Below, one piece after another: positions 28,001 to 38,148 of a DNA stretch of 64,000 nt. Source of the DNA: Mucilaginibacter gracilis (GTDB lineage Bacteria > Bacteroidota > Bacteroidia > Sphingobacteriales > Sphingobacteriaceae); contig NZ_RBKU01000001.1 of the NCBI RefSeq assembly GCF_003633615.1, forward strand, positions 2,728,001-2,792,000, read 5' to 3'. Position 1 is the first letter of the stretch. Every line of letters starts with the position of its first letter. The position numbers and the translations under genes were made by a program. The notes under the pieces were generated by a model, which made no database searches, was not told the origin of the DNA, and was given only the letters and a program-made list of their open reading frames with translations.

Positions 28001-29530
28001 ATGCGATCTAAAAACGCTTTAAGAAACTTCTCCATTTCGAATACAAATAAGATCCTGTCTATTATTTTGGGCTTGACAGTAACTCCCTTTATCTATAAAT
28101 TACTAGGTAAAGAGTTGTATGGTATCAATGCGTTGGTATTTCAGGCTTTAGGTTATCTTTCAATGGCCGAACTTGGCGTGGGTACAGTTATGGTTGTCGC
28201 CATATATAAGCCGCTTGCCGATCAAAATTATGAGTTAATTAACCGGATTCTATCCACAGGGCAAAAATTATTTAACTATATTGGACTATTTATATTTGTT
28301 ATAGGTGGGATTGTTTGCTTTTTCTTTGATCATTTATTTAAGATAAGTCCCAGTGATGTTTTAATAGCTAAAATAGTATTCTTTATTTTTTTGTTGAAAA
28401 CAGTAATAACTTACTTTTTTAGTTCTCGCTTCAGTTTAATCTCTGCTTCGCAAAAAGGATATAAGTTAGGCTTGGTTAATTTATTTACTGGCCCTTTATT
28501 GCCATTATTTAATTTGGGGGTACTTTATCTGGGTTTCGGTTTAATAGGTATTGCTGTAAATGGCTTGCTTGTGGGACTTGTTACATTGATGATATCTATT
28601 TATATAGTAAAAAAGGAATTTCCGTGGCTAAATTTAAAATCTGACACGACATTTTATGAGCCTTATAAATCGAATTTATTTCCGGTTTTTATGGACAAGC
28701 TATTGGTGCTCGCAGTATTTCAAACTGATTATATATTAATTTCTTCGTTAATAGGTGTAGCGTATGTAGCCGCATATGCGATGTATACCAATCTGTTTGT
28801 TTTAATTAGAGATTTTGTTTGGACTTCTCTAAACGATATAACACATGGAATAGGCGAATTATATGCTAAATTCCAGCTCGATCAAATCTATGCGCTTTGG
28901 CGCGATATGATTAATTTTGCTTTTATTGTATTGTCGGTAGTTGTGCCAGCAATGCTCATCTTCACTGATAGGTTCATTCAATTGTGGATCGGAAAGAATA
29001 GTGTTTTACCGCATTTAAATACTATTTTATTTGTTCTCAACTTAGTATATCTTGTAACAATTCATTGTACTACTATATTTATTAACGCAAAAAATTTTTT
29101 TTGGCAAAGAATATGGGGATCAGTAAGTGAGCTAATTGTAAACGTTTGCTTATCATTATATCTTATTCCCAAATTAGGCACCGCCGGTGCGTTAGCAGGA
29201 ACTTTTTTGGGCCATTGGTTATGTAATTCGTGGTATATTCCAAAATTATTTATGAATTCAATAGGGAAATCTTTGTGGCGTTATTACACTATTTTTATTC
29301 CTTATTTGTTTTTGTCGGCAGTTAATACATTTATAATAATTTATTTATATAAATTTCTACCGGTTCACATTCATGATAATTATTTTTATCTGTTTTTGGA
29401 TGCAATCATCACCTGTATAGCTTCGTTGGCGATAACTTTAGCACTTTACGCTGTATTTGATAAGAATTTTAAAGTGTTATTTAAAAGAATTTCTAATCTG
29501 ACTAAGTTAAAGATTTTGAAAAAAGCCTAA
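28001..29530 (+). CDS. Wzx-like polysaccharide flippase (MOP superfamily)
   Basis: Integral membrane protein of 509 residues with about 12-14 predicted helices, beginning RNFSISNTNKILSIILGLTV. It has the polysaccharide biosynthesis (PST) pattern: a Gly-rich first helix pair (YKLLGKELYGINALVFQALG), a basic cytoplasmic loop and paired hydrophobic segments. It should translocate undecaprenyl-linked repeat units across the inner membrane. It is the only flippase candidate seen in the locus. A 124-base gap follows, containing a small AAGGAA/TTCCTT repeat and nothing else recognised. Confidence 0.88.
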   Translation: MRSKNALRNFSISNTNKILSIILGLTVTPFIYKLLGKELYGINALVFQALGYLSMAELGVGTVMVVAIYKPLADQNYELINRILSTGQKLFNYIGLFIFVIGGIVCFFFDHLFKISPSDVLIAKIVFFIFLLKTVITYFFSSRFSLISASQKGYKLGLVNLFTGPLLPLFNLGVLYLGFGLIGIAVNGLLVGLVTLMISIYIVKKEFPWLNLKSDTTFYEPYKSNLFPVFMDKLLVLAVFQTDYILISSLIGVAYVAAYAMYTNLFVLIRDFVWTSLNDITHGIGELYAKFQLDQIYALWRDMINFAFIVLSVVVPAMLIFTDRFIQLWIGKNSVLPHLNTILFVLNLVYLVTIHCTTIFINAKNFFWQRIWGSVSELIVNVCLSLYLIPKLGTAGALAGTFLGHWLCNSWYIPKLFMNSIGKSLWRYYTIFIPYLFLSAVNTFIIIYLYKFLPVHIHDNYFYLFLDAIITCIASLAITLALYAVFDKNFKVLFKRISNLTKLKILKKA

Positions 29531-29654
29531 ATGATCTATAATAGCTTGTAAATATATTTAACACGATATAAAGGGAGCAAGGAAATAAAAGAATTCCTTT
29601 TTGTTAAAAGAATGAATAATTAACTAATCAATCGTCAGTAATCGATAAAACCTA

Positions 29655-30806
29655 ATGAAAATAGCTTTTATAACAACGATGCAAGGGCCACCCTGGGCGG
29701 GCAGCGAGGAGCTTTGGTTTAAAGCAGCTCAATATTTGCTAAATAATGGGCATTCGGTAATGGCTGTTGTGTTTGAAAGTGCAGCGTCATCAAATAAAGT
29801 TAAAATGCTTAAGGAAGCCGGAGCATTAATTTCGATACGAAAAAGTACAATTAACAATAAAAAAAGTTTGCTTCAAAAGGCGGTTTTTAAAATTGAGAAA
29901 ACCATAAAAGGTAAATTTGTGCAATTAGCATTTGGCGAGGTGCTAAACTTTAAACCCGATGTAATTTGCCTGTCGCAAGGTTATACGTTCCACTTTGTTG
30001 AAGATGGTGTATACGGAGCGTTATTTGATGCTATTAACAGGCCTTTCCTTTTGTTGAGTCAGTACAATCCAGAATTTACTGGTATTATGCCACCTGCGAG
30101 AATCAGCAAAGCAAAAAAATATATCAATAAAGCGTCGGGCTTTTTATTCGTGGCAGCCCGTAACTTAAAAACAGCCGAACGGCAAATAGCAAGTTCAATA
30201 AAAAACGGGATCGTGATTGATAATCCTGTTAATTTAAATAGCATTGGGGTTTTAAACTATCCTGGTAATAATGGTATTTTGAAAATGGCCTGCGTTGCCC
30301 GTTATGATTGTTATTGTAAAGGCCAGGATATCTTATTTCAAGCGTTAGGAAGCGAGAATTGGCAAAATCGTAAGTTTGCCTTAGAACTTTATGGTTCGGG
30401 CCCCGATGAGGAATATTTACAATCGCTTATTGATTATTATAGTTTACGAGATAAGGTTTTTATTAAAGGCCAGGTAAGCAATATAAATAAAATTTGGGAA
30501 GATAACGAAGTTCTCGTTCTGCCTTCGTTAAGCGAAGGTACGCCGCTTGCTTTGGTTGAGGCTATGCTTTGCGGAAGAACTGCATTGTCGACAGATGTTG
30601 GTGGTATTGCGCGATATATAATAAATAATTCAACAGGCTTTTTAGCACCGGTAAGTTCGGTAAATGCCTTGTCGGCCGCGCTTGAAGATCTTTGGGAAAA
30701 TAGAGCCCGTCTTCAGGAAATGGGTAAGGCAGCGTTTGAACACGCTATGACAATTACCGATTTAACGCCAGGCGAAACATTAGCTAATTATCTTGTTAAA
30801 GCGTAG
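29655..30806 (+). CDS. Glycosyltransferase family 4
   Basis: GT-B glycosyltransferase of 383 residues. The N-terminal domain starts KIAFITTMQGPPWAGSEELW. The C-terminal donor domain contains ACVARYDCYCKGQDILFQAL and the ENEVLVLPSLSEGTPLALVE region (sequence DNEVLVLPSLSEGTPLALVE) with the conserved Glu. It then reads AMLCGRTALSTDVGG. Substrate unknown. Confidence 0.9.
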   Translation: MKIAFITTMQGPPWAGSEELWFKAAQYLLNNGHSVMAVVFESAASSNKVKMLKEAGALISIRKSTINNKKSLLQKAVFKIEKTIKGKFVQLAFGEVLNFKPDVICLSQGYTFHFVEDGVYGALFDAINRPFLLLSQYNPEFTGIMPPARISKAKKYINKASGFLFVAARNLKTAERQIASSIKNGIVIDNPVNLNSIGVLNYPGNNGILKMACVARYDCYCKGQDILFQALGSENWQNRKFALELYGSGPDEEYLQSLIDYYSLRDKVFIKGQVSNINKIWEDNEVLVLPSLSEGTPLALVEAMLCGRTALSTDVGGIARYIINNSTGFLAPVSSVNALSAALEDLWENRARLQEMGKAAFEHAMTITDLTPGETLANYLVKA

Positions 30807-30878
30807 TGAAAATTGCGTTATTACTAAAATTTGAATAGTGGTTGTTAATAAAATATATGCTTTTAATTTATTCGTTAT

Positions 30879-31838
30879 ATGAGTTTTGATCTTTTACCAA
30901 GTCTGCCCGATAATTCGGACAGGCCGTTATGGAGTGTGATCATTCCGGCTTATAATAAAGGAAAGTTTATTGGCCGTACTATTGAGTCAGTAACCTCTCA
31001 GTTACCAATTGAAGGTGGCGTACAAATAGAGGTAATAGACGATTGTTCTACAGATGATACTATTGAGATTGTTAAGAAATACGAAAACTTGGGAGTAACT
31101 TATTATAGACAAGAAAAAAACTTAGGGCATATCAAAAATTACGAAACTGGCTTATTAAGGTCTAAAGGGAAACTGATTCATATTTTGCATGGCGATGATT
31201 GTGTAAAAGCGGGCTTTTATAAAGAATTCTCACTTTTTTTTGACCGTTTACCAGAAATTGGTGCTGCGTTTTGCCGTAACGATTTTGTTGACGAGAACGA
31301 TAAGTTTATTACAGGTACCGGAGAGTTGATGAAGGAATCGGGTATATTTTATGATTTTTTAGATAGGATATCGCAGAGTCAGATTTTACAAACACCAACC
31401 ATGGTTGTAAAAAGAGCTATTTATGAAAAGGGCGGTATGTTTAATCATGAATTGCTTAAATCGCGAAATGAGGATTGGGAAATGTGGGCCCGTGTTGGAA
31501 AAAACTGCCAGGTTGGATACCTGAATAAGATTTTGGCAAATTATAGGGTACATTCCGATTCGTTGACAGAAAATTTTATGTTAAGCGGAGGGTATGTTGA
31601 TGATTTTAAAAAAACAATTAAAATTATTAACTCCTATATAGATGACGAAAGTTTACGGCACAAAAATCTCAAAATAGCAAACCTTAATGCAGTTACCACA
31701 GGTACTAATAAGGTAATCCAGTTGATAGAGTTTAATAGAAAAACCGAGGCAAAAAAACAGCTTCAAAGTTTATTGTTCCTGTCAGATAATTTGAAAGCCA
31801 ATTTACGTATTTTAAAATGGTATCTCAAAGCGCTGTAA
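30879..31838 (+). CDS. Glycosyltransferase family 2
   Basis: GT-A glycosyltransferase of 319 residues. The core is WSVIIPAYNKGKFIGRTIES, VIDDCSTDDTIEIVKKYEN and an HILHGDDCVKAGFY metal/sugar site. The acceptor half has LKSRNEDWEMWARVGKNCQV, matching the ED motif of GT2 enzymes. It stands between two other GTs; substrate unknown. Confidence 0.9.
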   Translation: MSFDLLPSLPDNSDRPLWSVIIPAYNKGKFIGRTIESVTSQLPIEGGVQIEVIDDCSTDDTIEIVKKYENLGVTYYRQEKNLGHIKNYETGLLRSKGKLIHILHGDDCVKAGFYKEFSLFFDRLPEIGAAFCRNDFVDENDKFITGTGELMKESGIFYDFLDRISQSQILQTPTMVVKRAIYEKGGMFNHELLKSRNEDWEMWARVGKNCQVGYLNKILANYRVHSDSLTENFMLSGGYVDDFKKTIKIINSYIDDESLRHKNLKIANLNAVTTGTNKVIQLIEFNRKTEAKKQLQSLLFLSDNLKANLRILKWYLKAL

Positions 31839-31874
31839 TTGATGTTTTATTTGATAGATAAATACCCGTACTAA

Positions 31875-32747
31875 ATGAAACCTAAAATTACCTGTTCTAT
31901 ATTATGTTATAATTATGGCAGCTTTTTATCGCAAGCTATAGATAGTTGCCTTAACCAAACGATAGATAAGAGTTTATTTGAAGTTTTGGTGATTGACGAT
32001 GGGTCAACAGATAATACGCCCGAAATATGTGCTCGTTATGGCAATCAAATCAGGGTTTCACGCACAGTTAACCAAGGGTTTTCACGTAGCTTGTCGAGAG
32101 GTATTGAGGAAGCCAATGGCGAGTATGTGGCATATATGGATGCTGATGATTGGTGGGCGCCAAATAAGTTAGAAAAAATTTTAAAGGTTATTAATGATAC
32201 TTGCCTGGTGGTTATACATCCATTACAGGAAGTAGACGGCGAAGGTAATTTATTAGGCAACATTGGTGCATGTGGTAATACGAGTTCGGTGTGTGTGCAT
32301 CGCGAGGCTGCTTTAACCTTGTTACCGGCCACATCCGAAATATTTGCCAGGCCATTATTAGATTATGGGAAAGGTGTGATTATAAATGAACCATTGGGTT
32401 ACTATCGCATTCATATCAAATCGATGACCGACAGGTCGGCAGACAGTGCACATACAGCGTTTTTTGCAAAAACCAGCCATGTAACGGCAGACAGACTATT
32501 TGAGTTAGCAAATAATCCTCCCTTTTGGGCAGACTCAAAAGAGGGTATTCTAAAGCTAGCCTTGTGGTATAGATCGGAAGGTAAAATCAAGGATTTTCAA
32601 CGAGTTACCGAATTGAAAGATAAAAAAAGGTATCTTGCATCCTGGGGGCAAATGATTACCTCTATGCTTAAAAGTAGAAGAGGGTTTGGGAAAAGAGAGT
32701 TCAGATTTTCAGTTCGTGCAATTTTGCAGGCTTTAAATATAAAATAA
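31875..32747 (+). CDS. Glycosyltransferase family 2
   Basis: GT-A glycosyltransferase of 290 residues: KITCSILCYNYGSFLSQAID, VLVIDDGSTDNTPEICARYG and AYMDADDWWAPNKLEK give the nucleotide-sugar-binding fold with a DADD metal site. The C-terminal part contains YRIHIKSMTDRSADSAHTAF. It follows another GT2 by 36 bases, but the two are not close copies. Confidence 0.9.
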   Translation: MKPKITCSILCYNYGSFLSQAIDSCLNQTIDKSLFEVLVIDDGSTDNTPEICARYGNQIRVSRTVNQGFSRSLSRGIEEANGEYVAYMDADDWWAPNKLEKILKVINDTCLVVIHPLQEVDGEGNLLGNIGACGNTSSVCVHREAALTLLPATSEIFARPLLDYGKGVIINEPLGYYRIHIKSMTDRSADSAHTAFFAKTSHVTADRLFELANNPPFWADSKEGILKLALWYRSEGKIKDFQRVTELKDKKRYLASWGQMITSMLKSRRGFGKREFRFSVRAILQALNIK

Positions 32748-32801
32748 TAAGTGGTAAAACGTTAGATTGTACGATGCCATTTCACCTCAACTAATATATA
32801 A

Positions 32802-34274
32802 ATGAGCTTAGAATTAGAAGAAAACTTCTCAGAATTAATTGATAATATTTCAATAGATGTACCTATTGTTGTTGATTTAGACGGTACACTTATAGCTTCA
32901 GATTGTTACGCGGAAGCATTAATTGGCCTTATCTTTTCAAAACCTGTAAAAGCCATTAAGGCCATATTCTTTATTCTTTTTAAGAGTATTGCTGCCAGCA
33001 AAATATTTGTATCAATAAATTCAAATTTTAAGGCTGAGTTGCTTCCTTATAGAGAAAACGTTTTAAGCCTGCTAAAAAGAGAAAATGAAAAAGGCAGGAA
33101 AATTATTTTAGCAACTGCTGCTCCGGAGGCTATGGCATGGGATGTGGCAAATCACCTTGGCTTGTTCACGGAAGTAATTGCGACAACGAGCGAAATTAAT
33201 TTAAAGGGGAGAAATAAAAAAAATGCTATTGAAGGCATTTTGGGCGGTTTAAACTATATTTATATAGGAGATTCAACTGCTGATATCCCAATTTTGGAAA
33301 GCGCAATGTATCCAGCATTTGTTGGTTCAAAGAAAAAAAATGATAGGATTGCTAAGTTATTAGGTAAATCCGTTATTCCATTTTTAATTAAACCCATTAA
33401 GATCAAAGATTTCCTGAAGCAATTGCGTGTTTTTCAATGGACCAAAAACTTTTTGGTTTTATTACCAGCATTAACAGGCTTTGGATTGTATGAAACAAAG
33501 CGAATTATCTCTGTTTTTATTGCGATGCTTTTGATGTGTGTGTCTGCATCATTTATATATATATTAAATGATTTGGCGGATATATGGGACGATAGGGCTC
33601 ATGCGTCAAAAAAAAATAGGCCAATTGCAAGTGGAAATCTCTCTATGTTTAATATAATTTTCATGTTGGGATTATTGATGATCGCGATCCTTTTACTTGG
33701 AAATGCACTTGATGTGGGCAGTCGATTAATTGTATTGGGTTACTTAGGATTAAATTTACTTTACACGCAGTTTTTTAAAAAATTAGCCGTATACGATATC
33801 GTATTGTTAACCTTTTTGTATATATTGAGGGTATTACTTGGTTCGCATGTTTTAAATATGCCTAACTCTATTTGGTTTTTAGCCTTTCTATATTTGAATT
33901 TTTTAAATATAGCGGCATGGAAGCGCTATGTAGAATACAAAGGGGCTTTAAAGTCAATTAGTAAGTCGTTTTCACGTAGGGAATATAATGCAGAGCATAC
34001 CCCTCTTCTTTTGGCTACAGGTATAGCATCGGTGTTTTCGGCTTGCGTTGTTTTGGTGATTTATACATCGTCATCAGATATTTCGAGTATATATCATAGG
34101 CCTATGATTTTGTTGTTACTTTGCCCGTTAGTGTTAGCAACAACACTTCGTATGTGGTATAGTACAGAATTGAAGAAAGTTTCTCACGATCCCGTTATTG
34201 AGATACTTTTTTCGAAGGAAACTTGGATTATATTTGTGCTTTGCTTAGGCGTAATATTTAGCGCGCGAGTTTAA
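32802..34274 (+). CDS. HAD phosphatase - UbiA prenyltransferase fusion
   Basis: A 490-residue two-domain protein. The N-terminal HAD domain (about 1-195) has motif I VVDLDGTLIASD (Asp25 and Asp27), motif II ILATAAPEA and motif IV YIGDSTADIPIL near 155. The C-terminal UbiA domain (about 200-490) has about nine helices, the Mg-diphosphate motif NDLADIWDDRAHASKKNRPI starting near 256, and WFLAFLYLNFLNIAAWKRYV with the GKRY-like motif. The motifs resemble decaprenyl-phosphate phosphoribosyltransferase (Rv3806c type). Inferred role: transfer phosphoribose to polyprenyl phosphate, with the HAD domain removing the 5-phosphate. The GT-C-like gene after it may use the product. Confidence 0.82.
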   Translation: MSLELEENFSELIDNISIDVPIVVDLDGTLIASDCYAEALIGLIFSKPVKAIKAIFFILFKSIAASKIFVSINSNFKAELLPYRENVLSLLKRENEKGRKIILATAAPEAMAWDVANHLGLFTEVIATTSEINLKGRNKKNAIEGILGGLNYIYIGDSTADIPILESAMYPAFVGSKKKNDRIAKLLGKSVIPFLIKPIKIKDFLKQLRVFQWTKNFLVLLPALTGFGLYETKRIISVFIAMLLMCVSASFIYILNDLADIWDDRAHASKKNRPIASGNLSMFNIIFMLGLLMIAILLLGNALDVGSRLIVLGYLGLNLLYTQFFKKLAVYDIVLLTFLYILRVLLGSHVLNMPNSIWFLAFLYLNFLNIAAWKRYVEYKGALKSISKSFSRREYNAEHTPLLLATGIASVFSACVVLVIYTSSSDISSIYHRPMILLLLCPLVLATTLRMWYSTELKKVSHDPVIEILFSKETWIIFVLCLGVIFSARV

Positions 34275-34334
34275 TAAGCTAAAAACCAGGTGCACTATTT
34301 TTAATATGCGGACGTAATAACTTAAATATAATCA

Positions 34335-35825
34335 ATGGATAAAGAGATTAATAAACAGTTCAGTTATTTTATAATCGTATCAGGTTTTGTTGCCTGGGTA
34401 GTGTGGGTGTTGTCTAATCAGTTTTCTAGCATGCTTGATGGGGACGCCATGTTTTTTCTTCCTCAGATAGTAAGTTATGCAAATGGTCATGGTTTAAGAA
34501 ATGTATATTACTTGCATACTATCAGTTATTCTCCATTTCATGATGGCCGTTATATATGGCATGGCTTTTTATTTCAAGTGATATTTGGCAGAATACTACC
34601 TGTATCTACATATACCAAGCTTGCATCTGTTTGCAGTATCTTAAATGTATTTTCTATCTTGTTACTTGCATTATCTGTTAGGAAACACATCGCTGCTTTG
34701 CCTACTAAGTTAGGTGCCCTCGTTCTTTTTTTAATACTATTAACAGCGGGTGGTTTTTTAATCGGTTTACAAGGCCGGCCCGAAACATTGTCCACGTTGC
34801 TGTTTTCATGTGGCCTATATGCTGTGAGTATAAAAAATCAAAATATACAGTCAATTATATTAGGAATTTTGCTTGGATTTGCCCTTGTAACTAGTCCCGT
34901 CCCCGCGGTTTTGGTTGGGCTTATAGTTCTCACTTTCTGGATTGTGCAATTTGAAATATCTCTTCGGTTAATATATAATTGTTTAATCGCTCTTATCGGA
35001 TTTGCGTTGGCGGTTACAATAGCATTTATTTTTTATCCTTATAAATTAAACGAATTAATTAGCGGAATTATTCAACATAGAAACACTTTACATTCAATTA
35101 ATTTTACAGAAAATTGGCGTTCATGGTTTATATATACCGGACATTTTTTTATTATGGGTATATTAATCACAGCATTTGTAACTGGCTCAGTTTTTATTAG
35201 GCTTTGTTTTTCAAAGATGATTCTGAAAGTTTTGGCGGTTTGTGGCGTAATAGGTATACTGATTTGTATTTTATATTTCTCCAGTGTTTCTGGATGGTAT
35301 GTAGTGGGCTCTATGGTACCGGTTCTAATAATGATTATAATTGTTTTTTTAAAGCAAAATCATATATCCAACAGGAAAAATAATTTTGCTCTAACAATTG
35401 TGTTGCTAATATTCGCAATATCTTCATTAGATATTATATTAATTAGCTGTGCGCGTTTAACTGGATATAGCGGGCTTTCGTTAAATGAGGCACGTTTGAG
35501 CCTATCACGGGACATACCTTCTCGTTCGGGAATTGCTTTTTCAAAATCTCTTTTTATTCTTACCGAAAATACTAATAATAATCAAGTTATGGCCTATGAG
35601 GAATATGACATGGGGAACTTATTAAAAACAGAACTTCCCTATGCTGTGATTCAACAAAGTCATGAAGGGAGAGATTCGCCCCCAATATATCTCAACTACG
35701 ATCTCTACATAAACAGATTTACACATTCTAAAATAGCAAAGGGCCGACTTGGCCAATGGTTTCAGCCTGCCGGTTTTGGTTATGCAGTATACCGCAAGCA
35801 CATTATCATTGGAAATAAGAAATAA
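34335..35825 (+). CDS. Multi-pass membrane protein, candidate GT-C glycosyltransferase
   Basis: A 496-residue protein with about ten hydrophobic helices. After the first helix (about 11-30) a loop contains SSMLDGDAMFFLPQIVSYAN; the acidic pair Asp35/Asp37 lies where GT-C enzymes such as ArnT and PMT carry their catalytic acidic residues. RPETLSTLLFSCGLYA lies near 150. The last ~110 residues form a soluble domain. Family membership is inferred from topology and the acidic loop only. Position after the HAD-UbiA gene fits a transferase that uses a polyprenyl-phosphate sugar. Confidence 0.6.
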   Translation: MDKEINKQFSYFIIVSGFVAWVVWVLSNQFSSMLDGDAMFFLPQIVSYANGHGLRNVYYLHTISYSPFHDGRYIWHGFLFQVIFGRILPVSTYTKLASVCSILNVFSILLLALSVRKHIAALPTKLGALVLFLILLTAGGFLIGLQGRPETLSTLLFSCGLYAVSIKNQNIQSIILGILLGFALVTSPVPAVLVGLIVLTFWIVQFEISLRLIYNCLIALIGFALAVTIAFIFYPYKLNELISGIIQHRNTLHSINFTENWRSWFIYTGHFFIMGILITAFVTGSVFIRLCFSKMILKVLAVCGVIGILICILYFSSVSGWYVVGSMVPVLIMIIIVFLKQNHISNRKNNFALTIVLLIFAISSLDIILISCARLTGYSGLSLNEARLSLSRDIPSRSGIAFSKSLFILTENTNNNQVMAYEEYDMGNLLKTELPYAVIQQSHEGRDSPPIYLNYDLYINRFTHSKIAKGRLGQWFQPAGFGYAVYRKHIIIGNKK

Positions 35826-35952
35826 TTACGGTATAGATACATCAATTGAATCCGTACTATTTAATTGTAATATTAAGGGATATCACAACACGTCGATAAT
35901 AGTTTTTGAACGAGTTTTAGATTGAAGTTTAAAGCTTTAAGTGAATAAATTA

Positions 35953-37068
35953 ATGAAAAAAATAATAATTTATTACCCTCACATACTCGAATATGGTGGC
36001 ATGGAGAGGAACATTATAGGTTTAGCTGAAGAAATAAATAAGCAAGGCGTTCAACCAGTGTTGGTGTGCTTTTATGATAAAGTGGGGATGAAACGATATT
36101 GCGAGGATCTTGAAATCGTTCAAATACCCGATCATTGGAATCCTATAACTAAAGCATTTCGTTTGCGAAGGTGGTTAAATAAGAACCAAAATGAGATAAA
36201 AGGTTTGCCGTTATATTTTGGGGGTAAGGCTGGTTTTTATGCAGCCATTCCTGGTGTTAGCCCTTATGCATTGCATTATACAGATCCGCCAAGCCTTTTA
36301 ACAGGTGCGACCGCTAAATCCGCAATAAACAGACTGCTAACATTTCCGAGAAGAATAGTTGCAGACTGGTTCACAGAACAAGGTGTATTAAAAGCAAAAG
36401 TGTGCATTACCATGACCCGGTGGAACGCGGTGGAGCTTAAATCTCTCTATGGTCGTGATTTTGAAGTTGTATATCAAGGAGGGGTGCCTCCATCTGGCAA
36501 TATTAATAGTGCTCCGCGATGTCATGGAGATACATTGCGACTGTTTTCGATTTGTCGCATCGCCGCATCAAAAAATCTCAACTGGATATTAGACGGAGCG
36601 ACATACTTAAAAGCACACAAACAGTTTAAACAGTGGTATAGTAAAATAGAGGTTGTTATAGCTGGGATGGGGCCTCAACTTCAGGCTTTAAAAGATCAAA
36701 GTGCTGCCTTGGGTTTAGATGATATATTAACCTTTCCCGGCTTTTTAAACGCGGAGGAAGTTGAGAACGAATATCGTAATGCTGATATTTTTTTAGTGCC
36801 TGGCCGTCAAGGTTACGGTTTGCCTGTATTAGAAGCATTATACAGGCATGTACCAGTTGTACTAAATGTAGAATCTCGTATTTCTGAGATGTTGAATGAG
36901 AATCCTTGGGTAAGTATATCAGATAATTCTACAGAATCATTTAGCGAGAAGCTTGCCGAGCATATAGCATCATTGAAGGCTAAATTCCCACCCTCAGCAT
37001 TGATTGCTAACGTCCCCACTGAAGCAGGCTGGGCTCAAGAACTTGGCGAAAAATGCTTATGGTGGTAA
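35953..37068 (+). CDS. Glycosyltransferase family 4
   Basis: GT-B glycosyltransferase. The ATG at 35953 gives MKKIIIYYPHILEYGGMERN; a GTG 12 bases upstream would add four residues. The C-terminal domain contains FSICRIAASKNLNWILDGAT, VVIAGMGPQLQALKDQSAAL and ADIFLVPGRQGYGLPVLEAL with the conserved Glu. An unremarkable ~115-base gap precedes it. Donor and acceptor unknown. Confidence 0.88.
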   Translation: MKKIIIYYPHILEYGGMERNIIGLAEEINKQGVQPVLVCFYDKVGMKRYCEDLEIVQIPDHWNPITKAFRLRRWLNKNQNEIKGLPLYFGGKAGFYAAIPGVSPYALHYTDPPSLLTGATAKSAINRLLTFPRRIVADWFTEQGVLKAKVCITMTRWNAVELKSLYGRDFEVVYQGGVPPSGNINSAPRCHGDTLRLFSICRIAASKNLNWILDGATYLKAHKQFKQWYSKIEVVIAGMGPQLQALKDQSAALGLDDILTFPGFLNAEEVENEYRNADIFLVPGRQGYGLPVLEALYRHVPVVLNVESRISEMLNENPWVSISDNSTESFSEKLAEHIASLKAKFPPSALIANVPTEAGWAQELGEKCLWW

Positions 37069-37094
37069 CTAAATTTAATTAAAATATTATTCGA

Positions 37095-38135
37095 ATGAAA
37101 GTTGTATTTGTTGCCGACCTAAAAAATCCAAGTACCTCTGGTAGGCAACGCTTATGGGCTTTAAAGCAGTGCGGGATAGATGTTTCTGTAATCACCACAG
37201 AAGATTATCCATCAGTATTTGGTAAATGGGCATATTATATCGCCAGAATATTTAAGCGGCCTAGATTGATGCGAAATGCCCGATTATTAGAACAAGCAAT
37301 ATTAGATATAAGCAAACAAGTTAAGCCTGAAATTATTTGGCTTGAATGGCCAAGGCAACTTAGTATTAATTTAATCAATGAGTTAAAAAAAATTGAACCA
37401 AGGCCGTTTTTGATTTCTTTTCAGGATGACAATCCATGGGGGAAACGAACTAATGATTTGTGGCTATGGCGCGAATACTTAAAAATAGTACCCTTATTTG
37501 ATCTTCATTTAGTTAAACGAGAAAGTGACATTGTACATTTAAGTGCACTGGGTGCCAAAGCTTGCCGACTCTGGAGACATGGTATTTATAGCCCTATTTT
37601 TCATCCGTCGATTGAACCGGTTGAAATAGAATATCCTGTTAGTTTTGTTGGTACATGTATGGACGGAAGGGAAAAGTTGATTGGCTTTCTTCTCGAAAAT
37701 AAAATACCAATCCATGTATTTGGGCACCACTGGAATAGACGAAGTGATTTGCCACAACGCTTTCCCGCTAATTTTCACCCTCCTGTTGAGGGAGAAAATT
37801 ATGCAGAGGTAATTCGTAAATCGCAAATATGTATAGGCTTGGTATCGCATTCAAACTTAGACGAATGGACTATGCGAACTTACGAAGTGCCTGGTTGTGC
37901 ACGTTTACTGCTTGCAGAGCGTACCCCTTACCATCAACTACTTTTTGTAGAGAATGAGGATGCTATATTGTTCTCAAATATAGAAGAATGCCGAAAAATC
38001 CTGATGGGGTTACTTTCGGATAAAAATAGGTGCCTTGCCATGGGAAGAGTAGCATATGAAAGATTTACCAATCATCATTACAAATTAGAAGACAGTATGC
38101 AAGAACTATTAGATTTTTTGAAGCAAACATTATAA
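37095..38135 (+). CDS. CgeB-like glycosyltransferase
   Basis: GT-B type protein of 346 residues resembling the CgeB / Glyco_trans_1_2 family. The N-terminal half reads MKVVFVADLKNPSTSGRQRL, and the middle has FLISFQDDNPWGKRTNDLWL. The C-terminal half has VSFVGTCMDGREKLIGFLLE, YAEVIRKSQICIGLVSHSNL and RTYEVPGCARLLLAERTPYH, the usual CgeB signature. Substrate unknown. It sits between a GT4 and the polymerase candidate. Confidence 0.82.
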   Translation: MKVVFVADLKNPSTSGRQRLWALKQCGIDVSVITTEDYPSVFGKWAYYIARIFKRPRLMRNARLLEQAILDISKQVKPEIIWLEWPRQLSINLINELKKIEPRPFLISFQDDNPWGKRTNDLWLWREYLKIVPLFDLHLVKRESDIVHLSALGAKACRLWRHGIYSPIFHPSIEPVEIEYPVSFVGTCMDGREKLIGFLLENKIPIHVFGHHWNRRSDLPQRFPANFHPPVEGENYAEVIRKSQICIGLVSHSNLDEWTMRTYEVPGCARLLLAERTPYHQLLFVENEDAILFSNIEECRKILMGLLSDKNRCLAMGRVAYERFTNHHYKLEDSMQELLDFLKQTL

Positions 38136-38148
38136 AATAATTGTAAGA

